A stretch of DNA of 64,000 nucleotides from Actinosynnema sp. ALI-1.44 (GCF_001984155.1 NZ_MTQO01000035.1:1-64000), one strand, 5' to 3'; counted from the stretch's first letter, positions 42,727 through 51,974 are shown. Numbers and translations are program-made. Notes: generated by a model from the letters alone, not told the origin.

Positions 42727-43314
42727 TCACGCGATTCCGCTCAGTACCGTTGCCACGATCGCGTCCACTGACGGGGGAAGCGTCGTGGGCGTGTAGGGCA
42801 GGAGGCTCGACAGCACAGTCTCGTGGCAGATGCCGACTATCAACGCGGTCGCGGCGTCGGTGTCCGCGTCCGGCCGCAACCGCCCGCGGTCCCGTTCGGC
42901 GTCGAGGTACCTGGTCAGCCGGTCGCGCCAACTGTCGTCTTCGGTCCGCGAAAGCCGTTCGACGACAGCGGGCTGGCCGATCAGCCCGGCGAAGGCCGGG
43001 AGGATCGCCTTGTGCAGGGCGAGGCCGTAGGTCAACTGCGCCGCCAGGTTGTGCTCGATCGTGCCGGTTCCCGGCTCGGGCAACGGCCCCAGGCCGCTCT
43101 CGACCGTACGCACATGCGCACGCAACGCTTCCGCGAGCAACTCCTCCTTGTCGGCGAAGTGGTTGTACAGCAGGCCATCGGCGACACCGGCTTGTTTGGC
43201 GATCGCCCGCACGGTCAGCCCGGCGGTGCCCTGTTCGGCGATCAGCGCGGCCGCGGTGGCGATCAGGTGTTCACGGAGGTTTCGGCCGTCCGCGAAGGTT
43301 TTCCGCGGCGGCAT
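42727..43314 (-). CDS. TetR-family regulator
   Basis: This 195-residue protein has a TetR helix-turn-helix (HLIATAAALIAEQGTAGLTV, RAIAKQAGVADGLLYNHFAD). Its ATG at 43314 overlaps the stop of the methyltransferase upstream (TGATG), so it is the second gene of a two-gene operon. The operon promoter carries a 30-base nested palindrome (44137-44166), the probable site for autorepression. Confidence 0.9.
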   Translation of the reverse strand: MPPRKTFADGRNLREHLIATAAALIAEQGTAGLTVRAIAKQAGVADGLLYNHFADKEELLAEALRAHVRTVESGLGPLPEPGTGTIEHNLAAQLTYGLALHKAILPAFAGLIGQPAVVERLSRTEDDSWRDRLTRYLDAERDRGRLRPDADTDAATALIVGICHETVLSSLLPYTPTTLPPSVDAIVATVLSGIA

Positions 43315-44126
43315 CAGGCGTTCGCCTGAACCAGCCACGCCTGGCCGCGGAGTGTCACCGCACCCGGTGCCGCGAACCGCGCCAGCACTTCGACCAGCGC
43401 CTGCCGGGCCTTCGCGGCGTTGTCCGGACCGGCGAGACCCATGTGGTACCGCACCGGCCCCCAGTCAGCGATGAACTCGGCCGCGTCGGCGACGTCACTG
43501 CCCCACACCTGGTCGGCCGCCACCCTGGTGCACGCGAAATCCGTGAACCCGGCGGCGGTCAGCACGGACTCGGTCCGCTCGGGATCGGCGAAGGCCGTCG
43601 GCCCGGTGCCGTCCGCACCCGTCGGCCACGGCAGGTACTCGGCCATCGCGTCGAACACCGTGCCGAGATCGGTCCCCTGCAATGCCGTCATGCACAGGAA
43701 AGCCAACCTCCCGCCAGGTGCGAGGGCCCGGCGGACGTTGCCGAACGCGGCGACCGGATCGGCGAAGAACATCACTCCGAACCGGCTGATCGCGATGTCG
43801 TAAGCACCGGCGTCGAACGGATGCACCTGTGCGTCACCCTGGACGAACTCCGCACCCGGAACGTCGGACGCCCGCAGCCGGGCCGTCGCCAGCATCGGCC
43901 CGGACAGGTCGACCCCGGTTGCCGACCTGCCCGCCCGCGCTGCCAGCCGAGTCAGCTGACCATTGCCGCACCCGATGTCCAGCACCCGATCCGCCGGCGT
44001 GATCAGCCGCAGCACGAACTCGTTGAAGCCGCCGTTCATGGCGTCGTAGCGACCGTCGTTCGTTGCCCAGTGCCTGCCTTCGTACCCGTTCCACGCTTCC
44101 GACTGCGCGGTGTTGACGACTGTCAT
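43314..44126 (-). CDS. Class I SAM-dependent methyltransferase
   Basis: This 270-residue protein shows the ubiquinone/menaquinone-type methyltransferase pattern: WNGYEGRHWATNDGRYDAMN, motif I RVLDIGCGNGQLTRLAARAG, TGVDLSGPMLATARLRASDV, ISRFGVMFFADPVAAFGNVR and RALAPGGRLAFLCM. Translationally coupled to the TetR gene that follows. ATG at 44126 or the GTG one codon up at 44129 could start it. Substrate unknown. Confidence 0.82.
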   Translation of the reverse strand: MTVVNTAQSEAWNGYEGRHWATNDGRYDAMNGGFNEFVLRLITPADRVLDIGCGNGQLTRLAARAGRSATGVDLSGPMLATARLRASDVPGAEFVQGDAQVHPFDAGAYDIAISRFGVMFFADPVAAFGNVRRALAPGGRLAFLCMTALQGTDLGTVFDAMAEYLPWPTGADGTGPTAFADPERTESVLTAAGFTDFACTRVAADQVWGSDVADAAEFIADWGPVRYHMGLAGPDNAAKARQALVEVLARFAAPGAVTLRGQAWLVQANA

Positions 44127-44136
44127 CACACCCCCT

Positions 44137-44166
44137 GTGAACGCCTGTTCATGAACATACGTTCAC
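44137..44166. promoter_or_regulatory. Nested palindromic TetR operator
   Basis: GTGAACG-cc-TGTTCATGAACA-ta-CGTTCAC is a 30-base nested palindrome. Inner 12 bases TGTTCATGAACA (44146-44157) are a perfect palindrome, and outer arms GTGAACG/CGTTCAC share the same centre (44151.5). It lies 11 bases upstream of the methyltransferase-TetR operon start. Confidence 0.8.
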
Positions 44167-44179
44167 CGACCGGTGTGTG

Positions 44180-44479
44180 TCAACGGACGAGATCGATGTG
44201 GCGGGGGACGCAATACCGGGTGGCGATGCGTCGATCGCGTCCTTCGAAGAACTGCACCTGCTCGATTCCGGCAAGGCGCGCCCGCAGCACGACGGTGTTC
44301 CCCTCGCCGACAAGTCCGAGTATTTCCACGATGGCTCCCATGAAACCCTGCCGCAGCGCGGGGATTCCCGCGTCGACGAAGTCCGGTGTCAGGAACTTGT
44401 CGAGCGCCGGGCCGCGCCTGTCGTTGCACGCGTGGCACAGTTCGAGCACAAGGCGTTTGTAGTACCCGGTCGGGATCAT
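44180..44479 (-). CDS. SnoaL-like (NTF2-fold) small protein
   Basis: This 99-residue protein looks like an NTF2/SnoaL-like domain (YYKRLVLELCHACNDRRGPA, LDKFLTPDFVDAGIPALRQG, VLRARLAGIEQVQFFEGRDR). It is shorter than usual SnoaL proteins (about 130), mainly at the C-terminus. The ATG at 44479 overlaps the stop of the preceding NTF2-fold gene (ATGA), so the two are coupled and may form a heterodimer. Catalytic residues cannot be assigned. Confidence 0.65.
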   Translation of the reverse strand: MIPTGYYKRLVLELCHACNDRRGPALDKFLTPDFVDAGIPALRQGFMGAIVEILGLVGEGNTVVLRARLAGIEQVQFFEGRDRRIATRYCVPRHIDLVR

Positions 44480-44862
44480 GACAGTGCCTTGAGCATGCGC
44501 GGGACATCGAGGTGGACTTCGTACGAGGTGACGAGGCCGCCCCTGAATCTCCAGACGTGCACCTCCCGCACGTGGAACTCCTTGCCGTTGCTCAGCACCC
44601 GGCCGTTGGTGTGTCCGATCTGGACGATGTGATCGCCCGCGGTGATGAGCTCTCCGACGTCCAGCCGCAGTTCGACATGCGACAGCAGCCTGCCGAGGAA
44701 CTCCGCCAGACCGGCGTGCCCGGTGTAGCGGCCTGCCCACGGCAGTGGCGCGTCCTGCACGATGACGACCGAGTGGTCCATCGCCGCCATGATGGTGTCC
44801 ATGTCCCGGCGAGCGAACGCGTCGTAGATTCGTTCCACAGTGGTGAGGTTGTCCGTGGTCAT
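44476..44862 (-). CDS. SnoaL-like (ketosteroid-isomerase-fold) protein
   Basis: This 128-residue protein has the SnoaL-like/NTF2 pattern: VERIYDAFARRDMDTIMAAM, WAGRYTGHAGLAEFLGRLLS, DHIVQIGHTNGRVLSNGKEF, HVREVHVWRFRGGLVTSYEV. Members are small isomerases, cyclases, or stress proteins. Transcription diverges from the MalT-type regulator at 44939. Coupled with a second SnoaL-like gene. Confidence 0.8.
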   Translation of the reverse strand: MTTDNLTTVERIYDAFARRDMDTIMAAMDHSVVIVQDAPLPWAGRYTGHAGLAEFLGRLLSHVELRLDVGELITAGDHIVQIGHTNGRVLSNGKEFHVREVHVWRFRGGLVTSYEVHLDVPRMLKALS

Positions 44863-44938
44863 GATCCGAGCATCTGGCTCCGGTGCCGTGCGTGGCGTCC
44901 CCGATCCGGGGGATCGGCGGGGGATCTAGGCTCGGGAG

Positions 44939-47494
44939 ATGGCCTTCCCCGCCACGAAGTTCGTGGTCCCGCGGCTGCGGGCCGGTGCTGTCGATCGTGC
45001 GGGCCTGGTCACGGCGTTGGTCCACGACGTCCTGTCGGTACCCCTGACAGTGGTGAGCGCACCTGCCGGATACGGCAAGACGACGTTGGCGGCCATGGTG
45101 GCCATGAGCCCGCGGATCGTCACCTGCCGGTGGCTGGCGATGGACGCGGATGACAACGATCCGCGGCGGTTCCTCACCGGACTCGGCACGGCTCTCGGCC
45201 CGGACCTCGCCGCCACGTCCACGGCTGTCCTGGCCGACAACGGCGGCCAGGACGTTGTGCGACGTGCGGCCACCGCGTTGCTGAACGCCGTCACGGAATC
45301 ACCGACGAGCATCGTTGTGGTGCTCGACGAATGGGAGGTCATCACCGACCCCGCAGTGCAGGCGCAGCTCGAGTTCCTGGTCGAATGGGCGCCGGAGCCC
45401 CTGCATTTCGTGATCACCACACGGCAGGATCCACCGCTCGGGCTGGCTCGCCTGCGAGCACGGGGATTGCTGGCCGAACGCGGCCCGCACGATCTGCGCT
45501 TCACCGAATCCGAGGCGGACGCCCTGCTCAACGGCTCCTTCCGGCTCGGTCTCCCGGCCGAAACGGTCGCACAGGTGCACAACCGAACCGACGGCTGGGC
45601 TGCGGGCCTGCGGCTGCTGGGCGCGTCGTGGGGAGCCGACCGGGCCGCGCTACCGCCCCGAGCCGGTGACGCCCACGTCTTCGCGTTCCTCGCCGAGGAG
45701 GTATTCGACCGGCAACCGCCCGAGATCCGGCGATTCCTCGTCGAAACGTCCGTGCTGTCCACCGTGTCCGCCGCGGCGTGTGCGACGGTGACCGGCCGGG
45801 ACGACGCAGTCGACGTGCTTGCGGGACTCGCCGAGCGCGGGCTGTTCCTGACTGAGCAGGGCGGGCCCGATGTCTACCGCTACCACGACCTGTTCGTGGA
45901 GTTCCTGCACCGCCAACTCGCCAGGTGGCCGTCCACCGAACGGTTCGCGCTGCACCGGCGGGCCGCGCTCGCCGAAGAGGACCCCGTGGCCGCCACACGC
46001 CACCTGCTGGCTTCGGGCGATCCGCGAGCCGCCGCCGAACTGCTGGAGTCGGCCGGTGCCGAACTGCTGCGGCTCGGCCGCGTCGCCTCCGTCCGCGAAC
46101 TGCTCGACTCGCTGCCCGAACAACAGCGCGACCGGCCAGGACTGCTCGTGCTCTCCGGTGACCTCGCCTTCGCAGCCGGTGACCTCGGCGCCGCCCGGTG
46201 CGCGTTCGAACGCGCCGGGCCCGTCGGGGCGGTGGCCGCCCGCCTGGCGGACTGCCTGGTCCTGCAGGGTGAGGTGGCGGCCAGCGACGACCTCATCGAG
46301 CAGGCGTTGACCGGCTCGCTGGACACGACGTTGCACGTGCGACTGTTGCTCATGCGGGCGCGGCTGGCGCAGATCCGAGGCCGGTTCGAGGTCGCCGAAC
46401 AAGCGCTGGGCGCCGCCGTGGACGCGGCCGTCGACAAGTCGGCCATCATGACCGCCGCCGCACACATGTCGCCGACTCTCGCCCTCATCCGTGGCGGGAT
46501 CGACAACCTCGAGCGCTTCGCAGAACTGGCACGCCCGGTGTTGCCGACCGGCCTGCCGGGTTTGCAGGTCGACGGGATAGCCGCCACCGTGGACCTGCTC
46601 CGGGGCCGATTGGACCAGGCAACGAACAGCGCGCAACGAGTGCTCCGCGGCTACGAACGCTTCGGTGACGCGCCGCCGCTTCTCGGATACTCACTGGTCG
46701 CGATCCGCCTTCTCGGGTCGGGAGCGTCGATGACCAGCCTGGAACCCACCGTCGACGACCTGCTGCACTACGCCGGCCTGCTGACGCGAGCGTCCTTCAT
46801 GTACCCCAACGCGTGGTTCATGATCGGTCGCGCGCGGTGGTTGCGCGGCCAACTCGCTGAAGCACGCCAGGCCCTGGCTCGGATGGGAACACAGGACGAC
46901 GCACCACCAGGTTCGGCGACGGTGATCACGGTCAACACGCTGTCCCTCGACGGCCTGATCGCGGCCGCCGAAGGCAACCATCGCCATGCCGAAGACCTGC
47001 TCCGTGCGGCCGTCGAAGCAGAGGACAGGCTCCGCTTGGTCAACATCTACGGGAGTGCCCGCATCCGTCTGGCGTATCTGCATGTCGAACGCGGACGCCA
47101 GGACGAAGCGCTGCGCGTCGCCGCGCCCGCCCTCGCCGACTGCGAACGCAGTGGGCTCGCCGGCCGGATCCTCGTCGAGGGCAAGGCCGCCATACCCGTG
47201 CTCCACCTCGCCGCGCGACGCTCCCCCTTCGCGGCCACATTGCTGCGCCGGCTCCAGGACATCGACGTACCAAGGCCGGTCGCAGTGCCGGGAGCGACGG
47301 AGAAGCTCACTGCCCGCGAAGTCGAAGTGCTGCGCCTGCTCACCAGCGGCGCGACGAACCGCGAGATCGCCGGTCAGCTGGTGCTCGGCGAGGAGACCGT
47401 GAAAACCCACGTCAGCCGCATACTGCGCAAACTCGGTGTCCGCACCCGCGCCGCCGCTGCGGCCCAAGCGCGAAAGCTGGGCCTCACACCGTGA
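44939..47494 (+). CDS. MalT-type LuxR-family ATPase regulator
   Basis: This 851-residue activator has a MalT-like STAND ATPase (Walker [10 protein letters not shown] at residues 41-49, Walker [10 protein letters not shown]), then a winged-helix and TPR-like superhelix. It ends with a LuxR helix-turn-helix ([40 protein letters not shown]). Proteins of this class bind an inducer and ATP, oligomerise and activate nearby promoters. The downstream GNAT-cyclase-ThDP enzyme operon is on the same strand 70 bases on and is a likely target, by position only. Confidence 0.9.
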   Translation: MAFPATKFVVPRLRAGAVDRAGLVTALVHDVLSVPLTVVSAPAGYGKTTLAAMVAMSPRIVTCRWLAMDADDNDPRRFLTGLGTALGPDLAATSTAVLADNGGQDVVRRAATALLNAVTESPTSIVVVLDEWEVITDPAVQAQLEFLVEWAPEPLHFVITTRQDPPLGLARLRARGLLAERGPHDLRFTESEADALLNGSFRLGLPAETVAQVHNRTDGWAAGLRLLGASWGADRAALPPRAGDAHVFAFLAEEVFDRQPPEIRRFLVETSVLSTVSAAACATVTGRDDAVDVLAGLAERGLFLTEQGGPDVYRYHDLFVEFLHRQLARWPSTERFALHRRAALAEEDPVAATRHLLASGDPRAAAELLESAGAELLRLGRVASVRELLDSLPEQQRDRPGLLVLSGDLAFAAGDLGAARCAFERAGPVGAVAARLADCLVLQGEVAASDDLIEQALTGSLDTTLHVRLLLMRARLAQIRGRFEVAEQALGAAVDAAVDKSAIMTAAAHMSPTLALIRGGIDNLERFAELARPVLPTGLPGLQVDGIAATVDLLRGRLDQATNSAQRVLRGYERFGDAPPLLGYSLVAIRLLGSGASMTSLEPTVDDLLHYAGLLTRASFMYPNAWFMIGRARWLRGQLAEARQALARMGTQDDAPPGSATVITVNTLSLDGLIAAAEGNHRHAEDLLRAAVEAEDRLRLVNIYGSARIRLAYLHVERGRQDEALRVAAPALADCERSGLAGRILVEGKAAIPVLHLAARRSPFAATLLRRLQDIDVPRPVAVPGATEKLTAREVEVLRLLTSGATNREIAGQLVLGEETVKTHVSRILRKLGVRTRAAAAAQARKLGLTP

Positions 47495-47563
47495 CCAACG
47501 GCAACGGCAGGTCGCTTGCGCACGTTCAGGGTCACCGCCCCGGCTGTCATGCGATCATGAAGA

Positions 47564-48163
47564 ATGCCCGTCCTCTTCACGGCGGTCCTGGCCGCAGGCA
47601 CGCTGAACGCGTTGCGCCAACCGGTGCTGGCGATCGACGACCGCTTCACCCTGCGGCCGTGGCGGGCGCAGGACGCACCCGTCGTACGGGAGGCGTTCGA
47701 CTGCCCGCGGATCCAGCGCTGGCATCCCCGCCGGATGGACTCCGACGAGGAGGCCGGGGAGTGGATTTCCCGGTGGGACCGGGAATGGCGGGACGAAACC
47801 GGGACGAGCTGGGCGATCGCCGACAACGACCGGGCCGTCGGGCAGATCGGTCTGCGGGACGTCAGCCTGGTGTCGGCCGTGGCGGAGCTGTCCTACTGGG
47901 TGCTGCCTGAGGCGCGCGGAGCCGGGTTGGCCGCCCGTGCCGTGCGGCCGATGACGAGGTGGTGCTTCGACACCGTCGGTTTTCACCGGTTGTTCTTGAA
48001 GCACTCGACCGAGAACATGGCTTCGTGCCGCGTCGCGACCACCGCCGGGTACGTGCCCGAAGGCACGTTGCGCGCCGCGATGCTGCACACGGACGGCCTG
48101 CATGACGCGCATGTGCACTCCAGGCTGCGCACCGACGAAGGGAACGACGATGGGTCTGCTTGA
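47564..48163 (+). CDS. GNAT-family N-acetyltransferase (RimJ-like)
   Basis: This 199-residue protein has the RimJ/RimL-type GNAT pattern: FTLRPWRAQDAPVVREAFDC, WAIADNDRAVGQIGLRDVSL, AELSYWVLPEARGAGLAARA (acetyl-CoA binding loop R-G-A-G-L-A), VGFHRLFLKHSTENMASCRV. The first ~25 residues are an N-terminal addition of unclear value. First gene of a coupled operon: its last 14 bases overlap the cyclase gene. Confidence 0.8.
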   Translation: MPVLFTAVLAAGTLNALRQPVLAIDDRFTLRPWRAQDAPVVREAFDCPRIQRWHPRRMDSDEEAGEWISRWDREWRDETGTSWAIADNDRAVGQIGLRDVSLVSAVAELSYWVLPEARGAGLAARAVRPMTRWCFDTVGFHRLFLKHSTENMASCRVATTAGYVPEGTLRAAMLHTDGLHDAHVHSRLRTDEGNDDGSA

Positions 48164-48911
48164 CCAGCTACGCGCCGCGATCACGACCGGTGGCATCGAG
48201 ATCATCGACCTCACCGCCCCGCTGACCTCCGGCACGCCCATCCTCCAGCTGCCCGAACCGTTCTCGAACACGATCCCGTTCCGGCTGGAGGAGATCAGCC
48301 GGTACGACGACCGGGGGCCCGCCTGGTACTGGAACAACATCCACACCGGCGAGCACACCGGCACCCACCTGGACGTGCCCGTGCACTGGGTGTCGGGCAA
48401 GGACGGCCATGACGTGTCCCAGGTTCCGCTGAGGACACTCGTCGCTCCCGCCGCGGTGATCGACGTGTCGGCGCGGGTCGCGGGCGATCCCGACTTCCTG
48501 CTCCAGATCGACGACGTCAGGAGCTGGGAGGCCGAGCACGGACAGCTCCCCGACGGCGGCTGGCTGCTCGTGCGCACCGGGTGGTCGGTACGCTCCGACG
48601 ACGCGGCGAGCTTCCTCAACGAGTCGCACAGCCCCGGTATGTCCGCCGAGTGCGCGCGGTGGCTCGCGGAGGAAACCGTCCTGACGGGCGTCGGCGTCGA
48701 GACGGTCGGCACCGATGCCGGGGCGGCGCACGGCTTCGATCCGCCCTTCCCTTGTCACAACTACATGCTCGGCGCGGGCAAGCACGGGTTGACGCAGTTG
48801 CGCAACCTGGAGGCGCTGCCGCCGGTCGGGACGGTCCTGGTGGTGTCGCCGTTGCCGATCGTCGGCGGTTCGGGCAGCCCGGCCCGGGTCCTCGCGCTGG
48901 TGGAGCGGTGA
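48150..48911 (+). CDS. Cyclase-family metallohydrolase (kynurenine formamidase type)
   Basis: This 253-residue protein has the cyclase-family signature HTGTHLDVPVH (H-x-G-T-H-x-D-x-P-x-H, residues 69-79), and later GVGVETVGTDAGAAH and FPCHNYMLG. The family comprises bacterial kynurenine formamidases and related manganese/zinc hydrolases. The ATG at 48150 lies within the preceding GNAT gene. The stop overlaps the GTG of the ThDP enzyme gene (GTGA). Substrate open. Confidence 0.85.
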   Translation: MGLLDQLRAAITTGGIEIIDLTAPLTSGTPILQLPEPFSNTIPFRLEEISRYDDRGPAWYWNNIHTGEHTGTHLDVPVHWVSGKDGHDVSQVPLRTLVAPAAVIDVSARVAGDPDFLLQIDDVRSWEAEHGQLPDGGWLLVRTGWSVRSDDAASFLNESHSPGMSAECARWLAEETVLTGVGVETVGTDAGAAHGFDPPFPCHNYMLGAGKHGLTQLRNLEALPPVGTVLVVSPLPIVGGSGSPARVLALVER

Positions 48912-50503
48912 AGGTCTTCGAGGCCGTCGGCCGGACCCTGGCCGAACTCGGTGTGGCGCAGGCGTTCGGAGTCATCGGCAGTGGCAACTTCACGGTGACG
49001 AACGCGTTGCGGGCGTACGGGGTGCCGTTCGTCGCGACCCGGCACGAAGCGGGCGCGGCGACCATGGCGGACGCGTACGGCAGGATGAGCGGCCGGGTCG
49101 CGCTGGTGTCCGTGCACCAGGGCTGCGGTCTGACGAACGCGCTGACCGGGATCGCCGAAGCCGCCAAGAGCCGCACGCCGATGATCGTGCTCACCGCGGA
49201 CACGCCGGGCTCGGCGGTGCTGGCCAACTTCCGGATCGACCAGGACGCGGCCGTCACCGCGCTCGGCGCGACCCCGGAACGCGTGCACAGCGCCGAAACG
49301 GCCGTCGCCGACACCGTCAGGGCGTACCGGACCGCAGTGCACGAGCGCCGGACTGTCGTGCTCAACCTGCCGTTGGACGTCCAGAACCTCGAAGCCGCGC
49401 AGACCCCGGTCCCCGCCGTCCGGCCACCGCTGCCGGTGCGGCCGAACCACGAGTCGGCCGAGTCGCTCGCCGCCATGATCGACCAGGCGGCCCGGCCGGT
49501 CTTCATCGCCGGACGGGGTGCCCGCGGTGCCGCGCCGCGGATCCGGGAGCTGGCCGCGCGGACAGGCGCGCTGCTGGCCACGACGGCGGTGGCCAACGGC
49601 CTGTTCCACGACGATCCGTGGGCGTTGGGAATCTCCGGCGGGTTCGCCTCTCCCCTGGCCGTCGACCTCATCGCGGACGCGGACCTCGTGGTGGGCTGGG
49701 GTTGCGCGTTCACCAAGTGGACGACCCAACGCGGCAAGCTGCTCACCGGCAAGGTCGCCCACGTCGACATCGGCGGCACGCCACACCAGCCCGTCGACCT
49801 GTCCGTGCACGGCGACGCGGGTCAGACGGCAGCGGACGTCACCGCACTGGTCACCAAACGCGAGGGCTACCGGACGCCAGCTGTCGATGCCAGGATCGCC
49901 GCCGGTCCGGGCTGGCCGACGCCCGACCTGTCCACCGACGAGCACATCGACCCCCGGGAGCTGACCACCCGGCTGGACGCCCTGCTGCCGCGTGACCGGG
50001 TCGTGGCGGTGGACTCCGGCAACTTCATGGGCTACCCCAGCGGGTACCTGTCCGTGCCGGACGAGTTCGGGTTCTGCTTCACCCAGGCGTTCCAGTCCAT
50101 CGGGCTCGGACTGTTCACCGCGATCGGCGCCGCACTGGCCCAACCGGGCAGGCTACCAGTCGCGGCGGTCGGCGACGGTGGCTTCATGATGGGCATCGCC
50201 GACCTGGAAACGGCTGTCCGGCTACGGCTGCCGCTGGTGGTCGTCGTCTACAACGACAGCGCGTACGGCGCCGAGATCCACCACTTCGGGCCGGACGCCG
50301 ATCTGTCCACTGTGACCTTCCCCGACCCCGGAATCGCCCGGATCGCGACGGGTTTCGGCTGCTCGGCGGTGACCGTGCGGACCGGCGAGGACCTCGACGG
50401 TGTCGCGGACTGGCTGGCCGGGCCGAGAGACCGGCCGCTGGTGGTCGACGCGCGGATCGCGTCGGACGGCGGATCCTGGTGGCTGGCCGAGGCCTTCGGC
50501 TGA
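48908..50503 (+). CDS. Thiamine-diphosphate-dependent enzyme (ALS/decarboxylase type)
   Basis: This 531-residue enzyme has the three-domain ThDP fold of acetolactate synthase and benzoylformate decarboxylase. It has the catalytic Glu in TRHEAGAATMADAYGRMSGR (near residue 40), the middle domain (ARPVFIAGRGARGAAPRI), and the ThDP/metal motif GDGGFMMGIADLE...NDS (G-D-G-x(~27)-N). It probably decarboxylates or ligates 2-oxo acids. GTG start at 48908 overlaps the cyclase stop, so the two enzymes are made together. The cyclase plus ThDP enzyme pair suggests a catabolic route for an N-formyl or lactone-type substrate (inference). Confidence 0.87.
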   Translation: MKVFEAVGRTLAELGVAQAFGVIGSGNFTVTNALRAYGVPFVATRHEAGAATMADAYGRMSGRVALVSVHQGCGLTNALTGIAEAAKSRTPMIVLTADTPGSAVLANFRIDQDAAVTALGATPERVHSAETAVADTVRAYRTAVHERRTVVLNLPLDVQNLEAAQTPVPAVRPPLPVRPNHESAESLAAMIDQAARPVFIAGRGARGAAPRIRELAARTGALLATTAVANGLFHDDPWALGISGGFASPLAVDLIADADLVVGWGCAFTKWTTQRGKLLTGKVAHVDIGGTPHQPVDLSVHGDAGQTAADVTALVTKREGYRTPAVDARIAAGPGWPTPDLSTDEHIDPRELTTRLDALLPRDRVVAVDSGNFMGYPSGYLSVPDEFGFCFTQAFQSIGLGLFTAIGAALAQPGRLPVAAVGDGGFMMGIADLETAVRLRLPLVVVVYNDSAYGAEIHHFGPDADLSTVTFPDPGIARIATGFGCSAVTVRTGEDLDGVADWLAGPRDRPLVVDARIASDGGSWWLAEAFG

Positions 50504-50511
50504 ATGGCAGA

Positions 50512-50549
50512 AAGTTGACGCATCAACGGCAAGTTGACGTCACTAAAAT
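50512..50549 (+). promoter_or_regulatory. Repeat operator and leaderless-type promoter of the SDR gene
   Basis: AAGTTGACG occurs twice (50512-50520, 50531-50539), 19 bases apart. The first copy is part of the palindrome GTTGA-CGCA-TCAAC (50514-50527). A TAAAAT -10-like box (50544-50549) ends 7 bases before the ATG at 50557, so transcription may start at or very near the start codon. Confidence 0.5.
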
Positions 50550-50556
50550 CACCCTC

Positions 50557-51351
50557 ATGGAGTTCGGCGGCAGACATGTCCTGATCACCGGTGCCGCCAG
50601 CGGGATCGGCGCCGCGCTGGCGGAGCGGTTCGCCAAGGAGGGCCCCCGCGGCATCACCGTCGCGGACAGGGACCTCGACGGCGCGCGGGCGACGGCGTCG
50701 CGAGTGGACGGTCTGGCGGTGCACGCCGACGTGAGCAGCGAGCCCGCGATCCACCGGCTCATCGCCGAGGCGGAGCGCGAGTTCGGACCGGTCGACGTGT
50801 ACTTCTCCAACGCGGGGATCCCGCTGCCCACAGGCGGTGTCGAAGTCGCCGACGACGGCTGGCAGCAGCAGTGGCACGTGCACGTGATGTCCCACGTCTG
50901 GGCGATGCGCGCACTGCTGCCAGCCATGATCGACCGCGGCGAGGGGTACCTGGTCAACACCGCGTCCGCGTCCGGGCTGATCATGACGCCGGGCGCGGTG
51001 CCGTACACCGTGACCACACACGCCGCCTTGGCGCTCGCGGAGTCGTATGCAGTGATGTACAGCCACACCGGGGTGCGTTTCTCGTGCCTGTGCCCAGGCC
51101 TGGTCGAGACGCCGCTGATGGGGCAGGTGGACGACGGTCCCGTCGGCCGCGCGGTCCGCATCGGCCTGGCCGATCACGCGCTCGACCCGAGCGAGGTCGC
51201 GGACATCGCGCTCCTCGGGATGGCCGAGGAGCGGTTCCTGATCCACACCCATCCGGTGGAGATCACCATGGCCGCCCGGCTGCGTGCCCTCGATCCCGAG
51301 GTCTACCTGGAGACGATGCAGGAACTCTGGATCGCGGCCAAGCACTGTTGA
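50557..51351 (+). CDS. Short-chain dehydrogenase/reductase lacking the catalytic lysine
   Basis: This 264-residue protein is an SDR by fold: NAD(P) motif TGAASGIG (residues 11-18), NAG (85-87), catalytic-Ser region VNTASASG and Tyr150. The usual Y-x-x-x-K is here YTVTT: Thr154 (ACA) stands where the catalytic Lys should be, in a family context (PYTVTTHAALALAESYAV) that normally reads P-Y-x-V-T-K-H. Either a point mutation has crippled the enzyme or it uses a different mechanism. ATG at 50557, probably leaderless, with tandem AAGTTGACG repeats upstream. Confidence 0.85.
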   Translation: MEFGGRHVLITGAASGIGAALAERFAKEGPRGITVADRDLDGARATASRVDGLAVHADVSSEPAIHRLIAEAEREFGPVDVYFSNAGIPLPTGGVEVADDGWQQQWHVHVMSHVWAMRALLPAMIDRGEGYLVNTASASGLIMTPGAVPYTVTTHAALALAESYAVMYSHTGVRFSCLCPGLVETPLMGQVDDGPVGRAVRIGLADHALDPSEVADIALLGMAEERFLIHTHPVEITMAARLRALDPEVYLETMQELWIAAKHC

Positions 51352-51366
51352 CACGACCGGCACAGT

Positions 51367-51561
51367 TCACCAGGAAAGTATGACCCGGCTGCGGAAGCGC
51401 TCGTAGGCCTGGTCCGCGGTCAACGGTGACTTGGTACCCAGCCGCCAGCCCACCACCGAGGCCACCTCGCGGAACACGAACGCGGCGACCAGGTCGACGT
51501 CCTCGGGCGACAAGTGCGGCCGGAGGTGCTCGGCGAGGTCGTTCGTCAGGGTGCGACGCAC
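51367..51561 (-). pseudogene. C-terminal remnant, probably of a TetR-type regulator
   Basis: The minus-strand frame 51561-51367 has genome-like codon use and reads LTNDLAEHLRPHLSPEDVDL, VAAFVFREVASVVGWRLGTK, SPLTADQAYERFRSRVILSW and stop. It resembles the last helices of a TetR-family ligand domain, but the N-terminal DNA-binding half is missing. Its 5' side joins directly to the 3' piece of a P450 gene on the other strand. Family assignment is tentative. Confidence 0.4.
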
Positions 51562-51563
51562 CG

Positions 51564-51953
51564 CGAAAGGCGGTCGAGGAGTTGCTCAGGCACGACGGCC
51601 CGCTGCAGGTCTCGTTGCCCCGGATCACCGTGGCGGACGTGGAGGTGGCGAACACCACCATTCCCGCCGGGAGCATGGTGCACGTTGTCGTCGCGGCGGC
51701 CAACCGTGACGCGTCGAGGTTCGTGGACCCGGAGCGGCTGGGCATCACACGCACCGACAACCAGCACTTGGGTTTCGGGCACGGCGTGCACTTCTGCGTC
51801 GGCGCGGCGCTGGCCCGGATGGAAACGCGGGTCGCGATCGGCAGCCTGGTGACGTGGTTCGCCGGCCTGCGCCTGGCCGTGCCGGTCGAGGAGTTGCAGT
51901 GGGAGGTGAACCCGATTCTGCGGTCCCTGGTGTCGCTACCCGTGCTAACTTAG
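51564..51953 (+). pseudogene. Cytochrome P450 3' remnant
   Basis: The plus-strand frame from about 51564 reads AVEELLRHDGPLQ (K-helix E-x-x-R), then VANTTIPAGSMVHVVVAAAN, DPERLGITR, and the heme motif FGHGVHFCVGAALARMETR with the axial Cys, to a stop at 51953. The N-terminal two-thirds of a P450 are absent. The break is abrupt at about 51560, where the sequence changes to the antisense of the 51367-51561 remnant, so a deletion removed everything between them. Confidence 0.85.
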
Positions 51954-51974
51954 GAATCGCCGTGGTTGCACGGC

